From the NCBI GenBank assembly GCA_034180415.1, contig JAXFOK010000028.1, positions 1 through 31,605 of the forward strand: 31,605 bases of DNA, in the 5' to 3' direction. Shown piece after piece: positions 9,446 through 16,926 of the stretch. This DNA is from CAKMMH01 sp927798255. Its GTDB lineage: Bacteria > Bdellovibrionota_C > UBA2361 > CAKMMH01. Under the pieces are notes generated by a model. That model was not told the origin of the DNA and did not search any database. It worked only from the letters and a program-made list of their open reading frames with translations. The position numbers were made by a program, and so were the translations under genes. Positions within the stretch are counted from its first letter, which is position 1. Each line of letters opens with the position of its first letter.

Positions 9446-9730
9446 ATTACTTGCAAAAACGCGAGATCTAAATACGCTTTAAGCAAAATCAATTAATTAA
9501 TTAATTAATGTATTAAATAAGAATGATTTTAATAGTAGCTATATAAAAAAGATCTTTAAAAAAAGCTAAAAATCTTACCAAAGATTGTTTTAAAATATAG
9601 CACTTTAGATCTCGCATTTCTTCGCCCTGTTGTATATTTTAATTTTTCTTTTAAATTAATTAGAAATTAAATATCTTAAGCTAAAAATCCGAAGCTATAA
9701 AAAAATTTTTTATATAAAATTAACGTTCCA
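9446..9730. other. Gene-free spacer between pseudogene and MATE gene
   Basis: AT-rich sequence with a short TTAA-based run near 9490-9508. I see no gene, and no clear terminator for either convergent neighbour. Confidence 0.4.
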
Positions 9731-11074
9731 TTAATAATTAGGCTTAGGATTTAAATATAACTCTCTTTTTTTAACAAAATAACATGCTGTAACTAAAATA
9801 CAAACAACTTCTGCAATTACGACTGCCCACCAAATACTATCTTTTCCAAAAAACTTTGGAAGTATCATTATTATTGCTGGCTCAATTAAAAGAGAACGAA
9901 AACCTGCAATTTTCGCTGATGTTATACCATCACTAAGTGCAGTAAAAAATGCAGAACCAAAAATATTAAAACCAAAAAACAAAAATGCAAATGTACAAAT
10001 TTCTAGTGCAAACTTTGTAAGTTTAAATAAACTTTCATCATAACTTGTAAAAAGACTTGAAATTGAGCTTGAAAAAACAGCTCCGATAAAGAACATGCAA
10101 AGAGAGAAAAATAAAATTAATTTTAAGCTTTTTGAAAGTAAATTTTTAAGCTCACTTGCTTTTCTTGCTCCAAAGTTAAATCCAAAAAGTGGAGCACTTC
10201 CAAAAGCATATCCAATAAAAATAGATTGGAAGAAAAAGTACACATACATCAAAACTCCAAATGCAGCGACACCTTTTTCACCAATATAAATCATAAGTTG
10301 ATAATTATATAAAAATCCGACAATAGCTCCAGAAATACTATTTACAAGTTCAGAAATTCCATTTGTTATTGCTTTAAATAATGCTTTAAAATCTAACGAG
10401 CATTTACATAAACGTAGCAAACTACTATTTTTAAAAGTAAAATACAAGAGAGGAACTCCACCTCCAATAAAAACACTAATATCTGTAGCAATAGCAGCTC
10501 CCATTATTCCTAATTTATAATACCCAACAAGTAATGCATCTAAAATAATATTCACAAACCCACCTGCAAGTGTAACATAAAATCCAAGTTTTGGTTTTTC
10601 CGCAGTCACACAAAATTCCTGAAACTCAATTTGAAGCATCATAAAAGGGTGCAATAAAAATAATATTCTTATATAAAGCACGCTTTGCTCGAGAAGCTCA
10701 CCTTCTGCTCCTAACATTTTAGAAACCATAGGAGCAAAGATATAACCCAAAATAGAAACGACAATCCCTATGACAATACTCGTGTAAATAAAAAGAGAGA
10801 AAGATTCATTTGCTTTTTTTCTATTTCCTTCTCCTAAAGTTTTAGAAACATACGCTGTTCCTCCTGCACCAAACACAAAACCAAAACTGCTACAAATTAT
10901 CCAAAGAGGAAAAATTAAATTTACCGCAGCAAGAGGAGTTTCTCCAGCATAATTTGAAACAAAAAACCCATCAACTGCGTTATAAATTGAAGTAAATACC
11001 ATCATTAAAATAGATGGCATCGTGAACGTAAGAAGTTTCTTATATGTGAAATGGTCTGAAAGAGAGATTTGCAT
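9731..11074 (-). CDS. MATE family multidrug/Na+ antiporter
   Basis: The 447-residue protein has about twelve membrane segments in two similar halves, as in MATE efflux pumps that expel cationic drugs or metabolites using a sodium or proton gradient. The first half has the typical opening with P-S-I-L-M-M-V near residue 20, Y-N-A-V-D-G-F-F-V near 31, and A-A-V-N-L-I-F-P. A G-A-G-G-T-A-Y motif lies near 70, and N-I-I-L-D-A-L near 174 is the conserved N-x-x-L-D of the family. The bacterial NorM/DinF-like branch fits best, and the text resembles Clostridia-type members. An AGG ribosome-binding site eight bases before the ATG lies inside an inverted repeat (listed separately), so expression may be controlled at the leader. 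No neighbouring gene suggests a substrate. Confidence 0.9.
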   Translation of the reverse strand: MQISLSDHFTYKKLLTFTMPSILMMVFTSIYNAVDGFFVSNYAGETPLAAVNLIFPLWIICSSFGFVFGAGGTAYVSKTLGEGNRKKANESFSLFIYTSIVIGIVVSILGYIFAPMVSKMLGAEGELLEQSVLYIRILFLLHPFMMLQIEFQEFCVTAEKPKLGFYVTLAGGFVNIILDALLVGYYKLGIMGAAIATDISVFIGGGVPLLYFTFKNSSLLRLCKCSLDFKALFKAITNGISELVNSISGAIVGFLYNYQLMIYIGEKGVAAFGVLMYVYFFFQSIFIGYAFGSAPLFGFNFGARKASELKNLLSKSLKLILFFSLCMFFIGAVFSSSISSLFTSYDESLFKLTKFALEICTFAFLFFGFNIFGSAFFTALSDGITSAKIAGFRSLLIEPAIIMILPKFFGKDSIWWAVVIAEVVCILVTACYFVKKRELYLNPKPNY

Positions 11075-11082
11075 AAAAAATA

Positions 11083-11116
11083 CCTAATAACCACAACAGA
11101 TTACAATCTTATTAGG
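11083..11116 (-). promoter_or_regulatory. Inverted repeat covering the MATE ribosome-binding site
   Basis: CCTAATAA and TTATTAGG form a perfect 8-bp inverted repeat with an 18-base spacer that itself contains the palindrome AGATTGTAATCT. On the minus strand the promoter-distal arm holds the AGG that serves as the ribosome-binding site of the MATE gene. It could be a translation-controlling hairpin or a repressor operator. Confidence 0.45.
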
Positions 11117-11151
11117 CAATTTTCAAGAAATAGTCATTTTTCTTATATCAT

Positions 11152-11208
11152 AAAAGTCCTTAAGAAAATGTGAAGACGCAGTCAAAAGTCCTTGGCAAAA
11201 TGCAAAAA
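11152..11208. repeat. Two-unit direct repeat, period 32 bp
   Basis: AAAAGTCCTT followed by a purine-rich A-A-A-A-T-G stretch occurs at 11152 and again at 11184. It lies in the spacer between the MATE and THUMP-methyltransferase genes, upstream of the MATE leader. Two units only; function unknown. Confidence 0.5.
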
Positions 11209-11319
11209 GATACTAAAATATCTAATATAAATAAGATGTTACAAATTCATTGACTATACTCGATAATTGTCCGCCATTTTTTGAATATTATTAGTTAAAA
11301 TAAAAATAATTTTTAAAGC

Positions 11320-12357
11320 TTACTCTTTTGTAAGATAATAAACTTTTGGATGTAAGCCATGAAGGCTAAGTGTTGTAATAACTTTAACATTAAATTTTAA
11401 ATTTAATGCTTCTTTTAATAACTCGTCTTTATCAGTAAGAAGTACCATGCGCCCGTTATCTTTTAATACTCTTTTTGCTTCTTTAAGAAATTTATTGTAA
11501 AGAAGTGAGATATTATCCACCATTACTTGCTTTCCCCATGGAATATTTGAAACTATCACATCAATAAACTTATCTTTAAATGATAACTTTGTAGCATCTT
11601 CTAAATAAATATGAACATTACTTGGTGCATTTTCTCTTGCAAAAGCAATAACTTCACTATCCATATCACTTGCATAAATTTTTCTTGCTCTAAAATTTAC
11701 ACACTCAATAGGAATAGTCCCAGAACCACAAAAAGGATCTAAAAACACATCATCTTTTTTAATTTTAGCTATCTTTAAAAGCGTATAAGAGATTGTTGGC
11801 CTAAGCCCTCCTCTTACGAAATTATAATTTGTTCCCCTAAATTTAAAACTAGCATCTGTAATTTGAGTGAAAATGTTACAAGTCCCCTCATCAATATCTA
11901 TTCTTATTGCAATATCGTAATTTTTTGAATCACCTTCAGTAAAATTATATTTTTCTACAAGAACACTTGTCGCAATTTCTGAAATATCAAATCTTGAATA
12001 ATTTGCTTTACCTTTTTTACTTGCACTTACTATAATTTTTAAATTTTCATTTTTTAATTTTGAATTAATTAATTTTTTATCTACAAATTTACAAATTTTA
12101 TCAAATTTTAATTTTAAGATTTCTTTTTTAAACTCTACTAAATCTTTTTTGCATCTTCCAACCTTAAATGAAGATATAAAATAATAAAAATTATCAACTG
12201 ATTTTATATTTAAAAGCGCATTTAGATTTTCTTTATCGATATCAAAAAATATTTTTCCTCTTTCGGTTTTAATATCGTGAATATTTGGTAAACTATTTAT
12301 TAAATCATCTTCCACGATCTCTTCTAAACCAGGAACCACGACACACATAAAACGCAT
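11320..12357 (-). CDS. THUMP-domain RNA N2-guanine methyltransferase (Trm14/THUMPD-like)
   Basis: The 345-residue protein has an N-terminal ferredoxin-like and THUMP RNA-binding region (about residues 1-165), then a Rossmann-fold SAM-dependent methyltransferase. The SAM-binding motif is D-P-F-C-G-S-G-T-I-P-I-E near residue 205. The catalytic motif reads S-N-I-P-W-G-K near 269, where bacterial RlmL and RlmK have N-P-P-Y-G. The N-x-P-[WFY]-G form is closer to archaeal Trm14 and eukaryotic THUMPD2/3 enzymes, which make m2G in tRNA. At 345 residues it is also the size of Trm14, not of the 700-residue RlmKL. A good AGGAGA site sits 7 bases before the ATG. tRNA modification is inferred; rRNA cannot be excluded. 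Confidence 0.8.
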   Translation of the reverse strand: MRFMCVVVPGLEEIVEDDLINSLPNIHDIKTERGKIFFDIDKENLNALLNIKSVDNFYYFISSFKVGRCKKDLVEFKKEILKLKFDKICKFVDKKLINSKLKNENLKIIVSASKKGKANYSRFDISEIATSVLVEKYNFTEGDSKNYDIAIRIDIDEGTCNIFTQITDASFKFRGTNYNFVRGGLRPTISYTLLKIAKIKKDDVFLDPFCGSGTIPIECVNFRARKIYASDMDSEVIAFARENAPSNVHIYLEDATKLSFKDKFIDVIVSNIPWGKQVMVDNISLLYNKFLKEAKRVLKDNGRMVLLTDKDELLKEALNLKFNVKVITTLSLHGLHPKVYYLTKE

Positions 12358-12421
12358 ATATTTCTCCTAAATGTATTACATAATATAATAAACCATTTAT
12401 AGAAATATATTACCAAAAAAT

Positions 12422-12450
12422 TTGTCTAATTTTAAATATTTTTCTATACT
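12422..12450 (+). promoter_or_regulatory. Sigma-70-type promoter for pyruvate kinase
   Basis: TTGTCT at 12422-12427 and TATACT at 12445-12450 are separated by exactly 17 bp, a near-consensus vegetative promoter. The start of transcription should be near 12457, leaving a leader of about 65 bases. AAGGTAGG then lies about 10 bases before the pyruvate kinase ATG. Confidence 0.7.
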
Positions 12451-12520
12451 ATAAGCCCAGAAAAAACAAAATAACAGTTATATGTTTTAAAAATTTTATT
12501 AAAAGGTAGGTATTTTATAT

Positions 12521-13933
12521 ATGAGAAAAACAAAAATTGTATGTACGATAGGCCCAGCAAGTGAAAGTGAAGAAATGATTAGGAAGTTATGTTTAGCTGG
12601 CATGAATGTAGCAAGATTAAATTTCTCTCATGGCACACATGAAGAACATAAAAAAAGAATTGATACTATAAAAAAAGTCAGGAAAGAGCTTAATCTTCCA
12701 ATTGCAATTTTACTTGATACTAAAGGCCCTGAGTTCAGAATAAAAACTTTTAAAGATGGAAAGGTAACTCTTAAAAAAGGTGATTTGTTCACATTTAGAG
12801 AAAATGATTCAATTGGTGACCAAGATGGAGTATCAATAAACTTTAAAGGACTTTCAAATGATGTTAAAAAAGGCGACCATATTCTTGTTGCAAATGGATT
12901 AATGGACTTTATAGTAAAGGATATACAGGAAAAGGATGTCATCTGTGAAACTCTTACTGATGGAACACTATCAGATAAAAAAAGCATGAATTTTCCTGGA
13001 AAAATTTTAAGTACAGAATTTTTAAGCAAACAAGATGCTGAAGATATAAAATTTGGTATTAAAGAAGGCGTAGATTTTATAGCATGTTCATTTGTTTCAC
13101 GTGCAAAAGATTTACAGGATGTTCATGATTTTTTAAAGGAAAATGGTTCTCCTGATATTGAACTTATTGCCAAAATTGAAAATCAACCGGGGATTGATAA
13201 TATTGATGAAATCTTTAAGTACTGTTCTGGAATTATGATAGGCCGAGGTGACATGGGAGTAGAAATTGCACCAGAGAAGCTTCCTGCAGTACAAAAGAAT
13301 CTTATTAGAAAATGCCGTATTCTTGGAAAACGTGTAATAACAGCAACTGAAATGCTAGAATCAATGATAAATTCCCCAAGACCTACGAGGGCAGAAGTTT
13401 CAGATGTTGCAAATGCTGTTTATGATGGAAGTTCTGCTATAATGTTATCTGGTGAAACTGCAGCTGGAAAGTACCCAGAAAAAGCAGTTAAAATAATGGC
13501 AGCGATTGCTAGTGAGACAGAAAAAGATATTAATTATGAAAAAAGATATCATAATAATAAATTTGAAATGAAAAACACGGTTGATAGAATTGCGCATGCA
13601 GTATGCGCAATGGCAATGGATGTTAATGCAAAGGTAATAGCTGTTTGCTCAATTTCTGGAACTACGGTAAAAATGGTTTCTAGATTTAGAAGTCCTCAAA
13701 GCATTATTGGGATTGTCACTAATGAAAAAGCATATAGAAATCTTGCTCTTTCTTGGGGGGTAATACCTGTACTTTGTGAAAAATATAATTCAACTGAGGT
13801 CCTTTTTGACTCTGCACAAAAGACTGCGACAAGAATTATGGATTTAAAACAGGGAGATAATATCGTAATAACAGGTGGAATGATTAACGGAACACCTGGA
13901 AACACTAATCTTATTAAAGTTGCGACTGTGTAA
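12521..13933 (+). CDS. pyk: Pyruvate kinase
   Basis: This enzyme converts phosphoenolpyruvate and ADP to pyruvate and ATP, the last step of glycolysis. The 470 residues match the usual short bacterial form without the extra C-terminal PEP-utiliser domain that many Firmicutes carry. Visible motifs are T-K-I-V-C-T-I-G-P near the start, N-F-S-H-G near residue 34, the catalytic A-K-I-E-N-Q-P-G near 218, G-R-G-D-M-G-V-E near 243, and T-A-T-E-M-L-E-S-M near 276 followed by the P-R-P-T-R-A-E-V-S-D-V-A-N-A-V signature. The C-terminal domain begins near 345. The gene stands alone with its own promoter and ends in a perfect hairpin. Together with phosphoglycerate kinase at the window end it shows working substrate-level ATP synthesis. 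Confidence 0.98.
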   Translation: MRKTKIVCTIGPASESEEMIRKLCLAGMNVARLNFSHGTHEEHKKRIDTIKKVRKELNLPIAILLDTKGPEFRIKTFKDGKVTLKKGDLFTFRENDSIGDQDGVSINFKGLSNDVKKGDHILVANGLMDFIVKDIQEKDVICETLTDGTLSDKKSMNFPGKILSTEFLSKQDAEDIKFGIKEGVDFIACSFVSRAKDLQDVHDFLKENGSPDIELIAKIENQPGIDNIDEIFKYCSGIMIGRGDMGVEIAPEKLPAVQKNLIRKCRILGKRVITATEMLESMINSPRPTRAEVSDVANAVYDGSSAIMLSGETAAGKYPEKAVKIMAAIASETEKDINYEKRYHNNKFEMKNTVDRIAHAVCAMAMDVNAKVIAVCSISGTTVKMVSRFRSPQSIIGIVTNEKAYRNLALSWGVIPVLCEKYNSTEVLFDSAQKTATRIMDLKQGDNIVITGGMINGTPGNTNLIKVATV

Positions 13934-13940
13934 AATGTAC

Positions 13941-13972
13941 TATAGCTATATTCCTAAAGGAATATAGCTATA
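13941..13972. terminator. Bidirectional hairpin terminator between pyk and HAD gene
   Basis: A perfect 14-bp inverted repeat (TATAGCTATATTCC and its complement) closes a 4-base TAAA loop. It lies 7 bases after the pyk stop and 3 bases after the convergent HAD gene's stop, so it can serve both strands. The stem is AT-rich and the following T-run is short, so termination strength is uncertain. Confidence 0.75.
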
Positions 13973-13975
13973 AAA

Positions 13976-14599
13976 TTATAATTTATTAATCTCTTTTATA
14001 ATCTCATCAAAACTATCATTTATACTTTTATATTCAAAAGTTTTAATTCCTATCTTTTTTGCGCTATTAATATTTCTACAATCATCATCAATAAATATTA
14101 TATTGTTAACATCTGTATTTAGATCTTTTAAAATATCATAAAAAAATTCCTTATTTGGTTTTACCTTGTGCAGGGTTGCTGAAATATAAATTTTTTCAAA
14201 AAGTGAAAAAATATCATTATGCTTTTTTAGAAGATAATTAGCCCTTGTTTCTTCTTGATTAGACCCAACACAAAGTTTAAAACCTTTTTCGTGCATTTTG
14301 TTTATAAAACTAACTACATTTTGATTTAAACAAGAATCATGTTCTAACCAATATGAAATAAAATCTTCATTAGAGAGCTTTGAATTTATATTATTAAAAA
14401 AATCGCTAACTTTATTATTAAGTAGAATTCTCCCTAAAAGAACATCTATCCATTTATCATCAAATAAAAATCTTAGTGTACTTTGTTTAATTCCTAAATC
14501 TTTTTCAATATTTTGAGTCCAAAAATATTGGATATTTCCTTTTTCATCAAAATATGAATTTTTAAGAATTACATTGTCGATATCTAGTAATATATACAT
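13976..14599 (-). CDS. HAD-superfamily hydrolase (HAD-IA type)
   Basis: The 207-residue protein shows the four haloacid dehalogenase motifs. The nucleophile motif D-I-D-N-V lies at residues 6-10, where phosphatases of this family have D-x-D. Motif two is V-G-S-N near residue 112, followed by a helical R-A-N-Y-L-L segment. The lysine motif is K-V-K-P-N-K-E-F-F near 146, and the metal-binding motif is I-F-I-D-D-D near 175. A helical cap fits between residues about 15 and 90. It is probably a small-molecule phosphatase of the YihX/beta-phosphoglucomutase-like branch; the substrate cannot be read from sequence. It converges with pyk and shares its terminator. No operon partner is visible. Confidence 0.85.
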   Translation of the reverse strand: MYILLDIDNVILKNSYFDEKGNIQYFWTQNIEKDLGIKQSTLRFLFDDKWIDVLLGRILLNNKVSDFFNNINSKLSNEDFISYWLEHDSCLNQNVVSFINKMHEKGFKLCVGSNQEETRANYLLKKHNDIFSLFEKIYISATLHKVKPNKEFFYDILKDLNTDVNNIIFIDDDCRNINSAKKIGIKTFEYKSINDSFDEIIKEINKL

Positions 14600-14690
14600 A
14601 ACTCTTTACTCTTTTGGATTTCCGTACTCTCTTTTCATAGTTTTGTTGAGATAACCCACTGTTTTCCATATTTACAATATGAATAAATAT

Positions 14691-15107
14691 TTAGTCACAA
14701 AACCTCAAAAGATATCCATCAGGGTCTTGAATAAAAAATTCTTTTTGAATTATTGTTTCATTATCTTTTCTATATTTATTTATTATTAGATCTTTAAATA
14801 ACGTTATATTTGATGCTTTCACATTATTATAAAATTTATCAACATTACTTACTGTCATTTCAAAATTAATGCCTCTTCCAAAAGGATATTCAAGTAATCC
14901 AACGCTCCAATTATTATTTATCTCTTGAAGCATTATTTGATTACCTTCAAAAGAAATAAAAATAAACTTATCTTCTTTTCTTTCATATTCTATTTTAAAG
15001 CCAAGTTTATTTACATAAAAATCTTTTGACGTTTCAATACTACTTACACTTAGTTCTGGAATTAATGAATTAAATTTCATAAGAAAAATATATCTAAAAA
15101 ACTTCAT
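14691..15107 (-). CDS. VOC-fold protein (glyoxalase/bleomycin-resistance-like)
   Basis: About 138 residues form two beta-alpha-beta-beta-beta modules typical of the vicinal oxygen chelate fold. The first runs from P-E-L-S-V-S-S-I with F-Y-V-N-K-L-G-F near residue 30. The second ends with F-I-Q-D-P-D-G-Y-L-L-R-F, the usual closing strand. The bleomycin-resistance branch binds its ligand as a dimer without necessarily using a metal, and catalysis cannot be claimed. An internal ATG at 15080 (codon 10) is the more usual start for the family, because the fold begins directly after it. Neither ATG has a clear ribosome-binding site. It lies behind the HAD gene on the same strand, about 90 bp away, possibly co-transcribed. 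Confidence 0.75.
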   Translation of the reverse strand: MKFFRYIFLMKFNSLIPELSVSSIETSKDFYVNKLGFKIEYERKEDKFIFISFEGNQIMLQEINNNWSVGLLEYPFGRGINFEMTVSNVDKFYNNVKASNITLFKDLIINKYRKDNETIIQKEFFIQDPDGYLLRFCD

Positions 15108-15214
15108 AATTTATTAAATAAGTTAATAAATAACTTTAATATTTGAAAAATAATCTGTTAATGTTACAATCTTATCTGATTTGTGTAAAATTTTATACAA
15201 GGATTTTCTTTATT

Positions 15215-15289
15215 ATGTCAAATATCAATCAAACATTTGATAATTTTCAAAAATTATTAAATGTTTTAAGGCGAATGGAATATTTTTGA
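15215..15289 (+). pseudogene. Truncated HEPN (HI0074-type) gene before the MNT gene
   Basis: A 24-codon frame with an AAGG site upstream encodes a peptide containing F-D-N-F-Q-K-L-L, like the conserved N-F-x-x-A-L start of HI0074/HEPN proteins that pair with MNT nucleotidyltransferases. It stops at TGA one base before the MNT ATG. A complete HEPN protein has about 130-140 residues, so the functional part with the R-x4-6-H site is missing. This is a short match and the assignment rests mostly on position. Confidence 0.5.
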
Positions 15290-15290
15290 A

Positions 15291-15662
15291 ATGAAATATG
15301 GTTTGTCAGATGAACATATAAGAATGTTTAAAAGATATTTTGATTTTGATGAAAATGTAATTGAAGCAAGACTTTTTGGTTCAAGAGTCGATGATACATA
15401 TAAGAAACATTCTGATATAGATTTTGCAGTAAAATTAGTAAATCCAAGATACTTAGGCGGACTAAAAGAAGGACTATTAAACTTACCGACTCTCTATAAA
15501 TTTGATGTAGTAAATTACGATTATATTACATCAAAAAGTTTTAAAGACGAGATCGATCAAAAAAGTGTTCTTTTTTACAAACGCCCAGGAACATTTAAAC
15601 GAATCTTAATGATACTTGTTGATGATTTTAAATGTTATCTAAAAAAGTTTAAGAAAGATTAA
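15291..15662 (+). CDS. MNT-type minimal nucleotidyltransferase (MntA-like antitoxin)
   Basis: The 123-residue protein has the full polymerase-beta active-site set: L-F-G-S-R at residues 28-32, S-D-I-D-F at 41-45 giving the G-S-x10-D-x-D pattern, and a third acidic residue in F-D-V-V near 72. The opening K-Y-G-L-S-D-E-H-I is typical of MNT proteins paired with HEPN partners. In characterised type VII toxin-antitoxin pairs the MNT protein AMPylates the HEPN RNase toxin and silences it. Here the HEPN gene upstream is reduced to 24 codons, so the MNT gene looks orphaned although its own active site is intact. The C-terminal tail is lysine-rich. It ends 13 bp from the convergent metalloprotease gene. 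Confidence 0.88.
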   Translation: MKYGLSDEHIRMFKRYFDFDENVIEARLFGSRVDDTYKKHSDIDFAVKLVNPRYLGGLKEGLLNLPTLYKFDVVNYDYITSKSFKDEIDQKSVLFYKRPGTFKRILMILVDDFKCYLKKFKKD

Positions 15663-15675
15663 ATAACTACTTTTC

Positions 15676-16437
15676 CTAACTTACATTTGCTCCATACTTT
15701 GTTTCAAAAAACTTAATCCACCCTTGTTGAAACTCTTCCTTACTAACTCCTAGTATTTCAAATGGTGAGATTTGAGGCTCTCTTAATATTTTTTGTAATT
15801 TTTCTTTTCCAAATTCTGCGTTATTCATTATAAAATCTATAATAAGGTATGAGTAAGTATGTCCGCTAATTTTACAAAATTTATCATAATCATCACCAAA
15901 TATAATATTAAGATTTTCTTCATTAAGTGGAGAATTAAAAGCATCTTTTAAATCTTGCTCTGTAGTTTTTTGACCTGCAAGATACATTGCAATTCCTTCA
16001 TTTACCCAACCAAATCGTCTATTATCATAATCATTATCAAGAAATGTTACGACATGAACAAATTCATGAAGTGCACATTGGATTTGTTCTTCATATGGAA
16101 CTTTTTGGGGATTTGCTAAATTAATCTCTTTATTTCCACCTTGGCCTAGCGCCCAAAAATATTCTTTATTACAAAAAGAACATAAAAGAAAAAGTCCTTG
16201 TTCATCATAAATATATATATTAGTAATTAAATTTTTCTTTTCTTCTTCTGATAAACTATGAAAATCACAAACACTATCAAAATTTTCATCAAGATTTTTT
16301 TCTATGTCTTTAAAAGTTTTTTCTTTTAAAGCGCTACTATAATGAATAACAAAATGACCTCCGCTTAGTTTTTGATTTCGGTTAAAATCTTTGGTCTTAA
16401 ATATTCCTGTGAATACTTCATAACACATTTTGAGCAA
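15676..16437 (-). CDS. Gluzincin-type HExxH zinc metalloprotease (peptidase MA-like)
   Basis: The frame encodes 253 residues from a TTG, or 250 from the ATG three codons later. It has a zinc-binding H-E-F-V-H at residues 124-128 and a downstream W-V-N-E-G-I-A-M-Y-L-A-G whose glutamate (148) is placed as the third zinc ligand of gluzincins. This is the peptidase MA-like pattern. No signal peptide begins the frame. The N-terminal 25 codons overlap the 136-residue frame upstream in another phase, and neither start has a convincing ribosome-binding site. The two may therefore be one gene split by a frameshift, with the upstream frame supplying the natural N-terminal region. The conserved protease part begins with H-F-V-I-H-Y near residue 28, beyond the overlap. 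The target is unknown. Confidence 0.72.
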   Translation of the reverse strand: MLKMCYEVFTGIFKTKDFNRNQKLSGGHFVIHYSSALKEKTFKDIEKNLDENFDSVCDFHSLSEEEKKNLITNIYIYDEQGLFLLCSFCNKEYFWALGQGGNKEINLANPQKVPYEEQIQCALHEFVHVVTFLDNDYDNRRFGWVNEGIAMYLAGQKTTEQDLKDAFNSPLNEENLNIIFGDDYDKFCKISGHTYSYLIIDFIMNNAEFGKEKLQKILREPQISPFEILGVSKEEFQQGWIKFFETKYGANVS

Positions 16438-16775
16438 AACTCTTTCTTACTAACTTTAAGTATTCCTTCACTTTCAACCTTTCCATCGATATTTAATTTA
16501 TTAAAAATGCTTTCTTTAGGTTTAGTATGAATTGTTTCTAATATTTCTTTTGAATAATTATTTATTAAGTATTCTTCTATAACTTTTTTACAAATATCAT
16601 CATTTGGTAATAAATCTTTTTTACTTTCATCATAAGAGAAATATTTATCTATTCCTTCCTCAAACGCTTTTGGAATATCAGTATAAATATCTTTAAATGA
16701 ACATGAATTAAGATTTATTGCTTTTAATGGATTACAAGTAGAGTCAATATTAATTTTAAATATTTTCTCTCCCAT
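16365..16775 (-). CDS. Uncharacterised protein overlapping the metalloprotease frame
   Basis: A 136-residue, charged and probably soluble protein with no membrane segment and no recognised domain. It has a C-x-x-C pair near residues 114-117 (F-C-S-K-C) close to its end. The last 73 bases overlap the metalloprotease frame in a different phase. It may be a separate gene translated through a long overlap, or the true N-terminal part of the metalloprotease, displaced by a 1- or 2-base frameshift between about 16365 and 16437. Codon choice and amino-acid mix look as gene-like as in the neighbour. No family assignment is possible from what I can see. Confidence 0.5.
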   Translation of the reverse strand: MGEKIFKINIDSTCNPLKAINLNSCSFKDIYTDIPKAFEEGIDKYFSYDESKKDLLPNDDICKKVIEEYLINNYSKEILETIHTKPKESIFNKLNIDGKVESEGILKVSKKEFCSKCVMKYSQEYLRPKILTEIKN

Positions 16776-16862
16776 AAAATAAGACTGTAATTTTAAGGTA
16801 CGATTTATTAGCTTACTTTATAATATGTAATTAGTAAAATCATTATTAACTTGTTGATAATG

Positions 16863-16922
16863 TTAAGCTTTATCAAAGATATCTTCATTATATATTTCCT
16901 AAGCATGCGTTTGTAAACCTAC
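16863..16922 (-). pseudogene. Fragment of an alpha-2-macroglobulin 3' end
   Basis: Twenty codons read V-G-L-Q-T-H-A-stop-E-I-Y-N-E-D-I-F-D-K-A-stop. They match the very end of the intact alpha-2-macroglobulin, which reads T-H-A-E-E-M-Y-N-E-D-V-F-G-K near 18350-18400. At DNA level about 40 of 51 aligned bases agree. The fragment begins 5 bp beyond the stop of the AAA_14/DUF4143 gene, so that gene lies between the real 3' end of the macroglobulin gene and this broken copy in the same orientation. Confidence 0.75.
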
Positions 16923-16926
16923 GATG

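Noticed and set aside
12628..13029. 133-codon minus-strand frame inside pyk
   Set aside because: Antisense to a fully conserved enzyme; serine- and phenylalanine-rich composition is that of a shadow frame.
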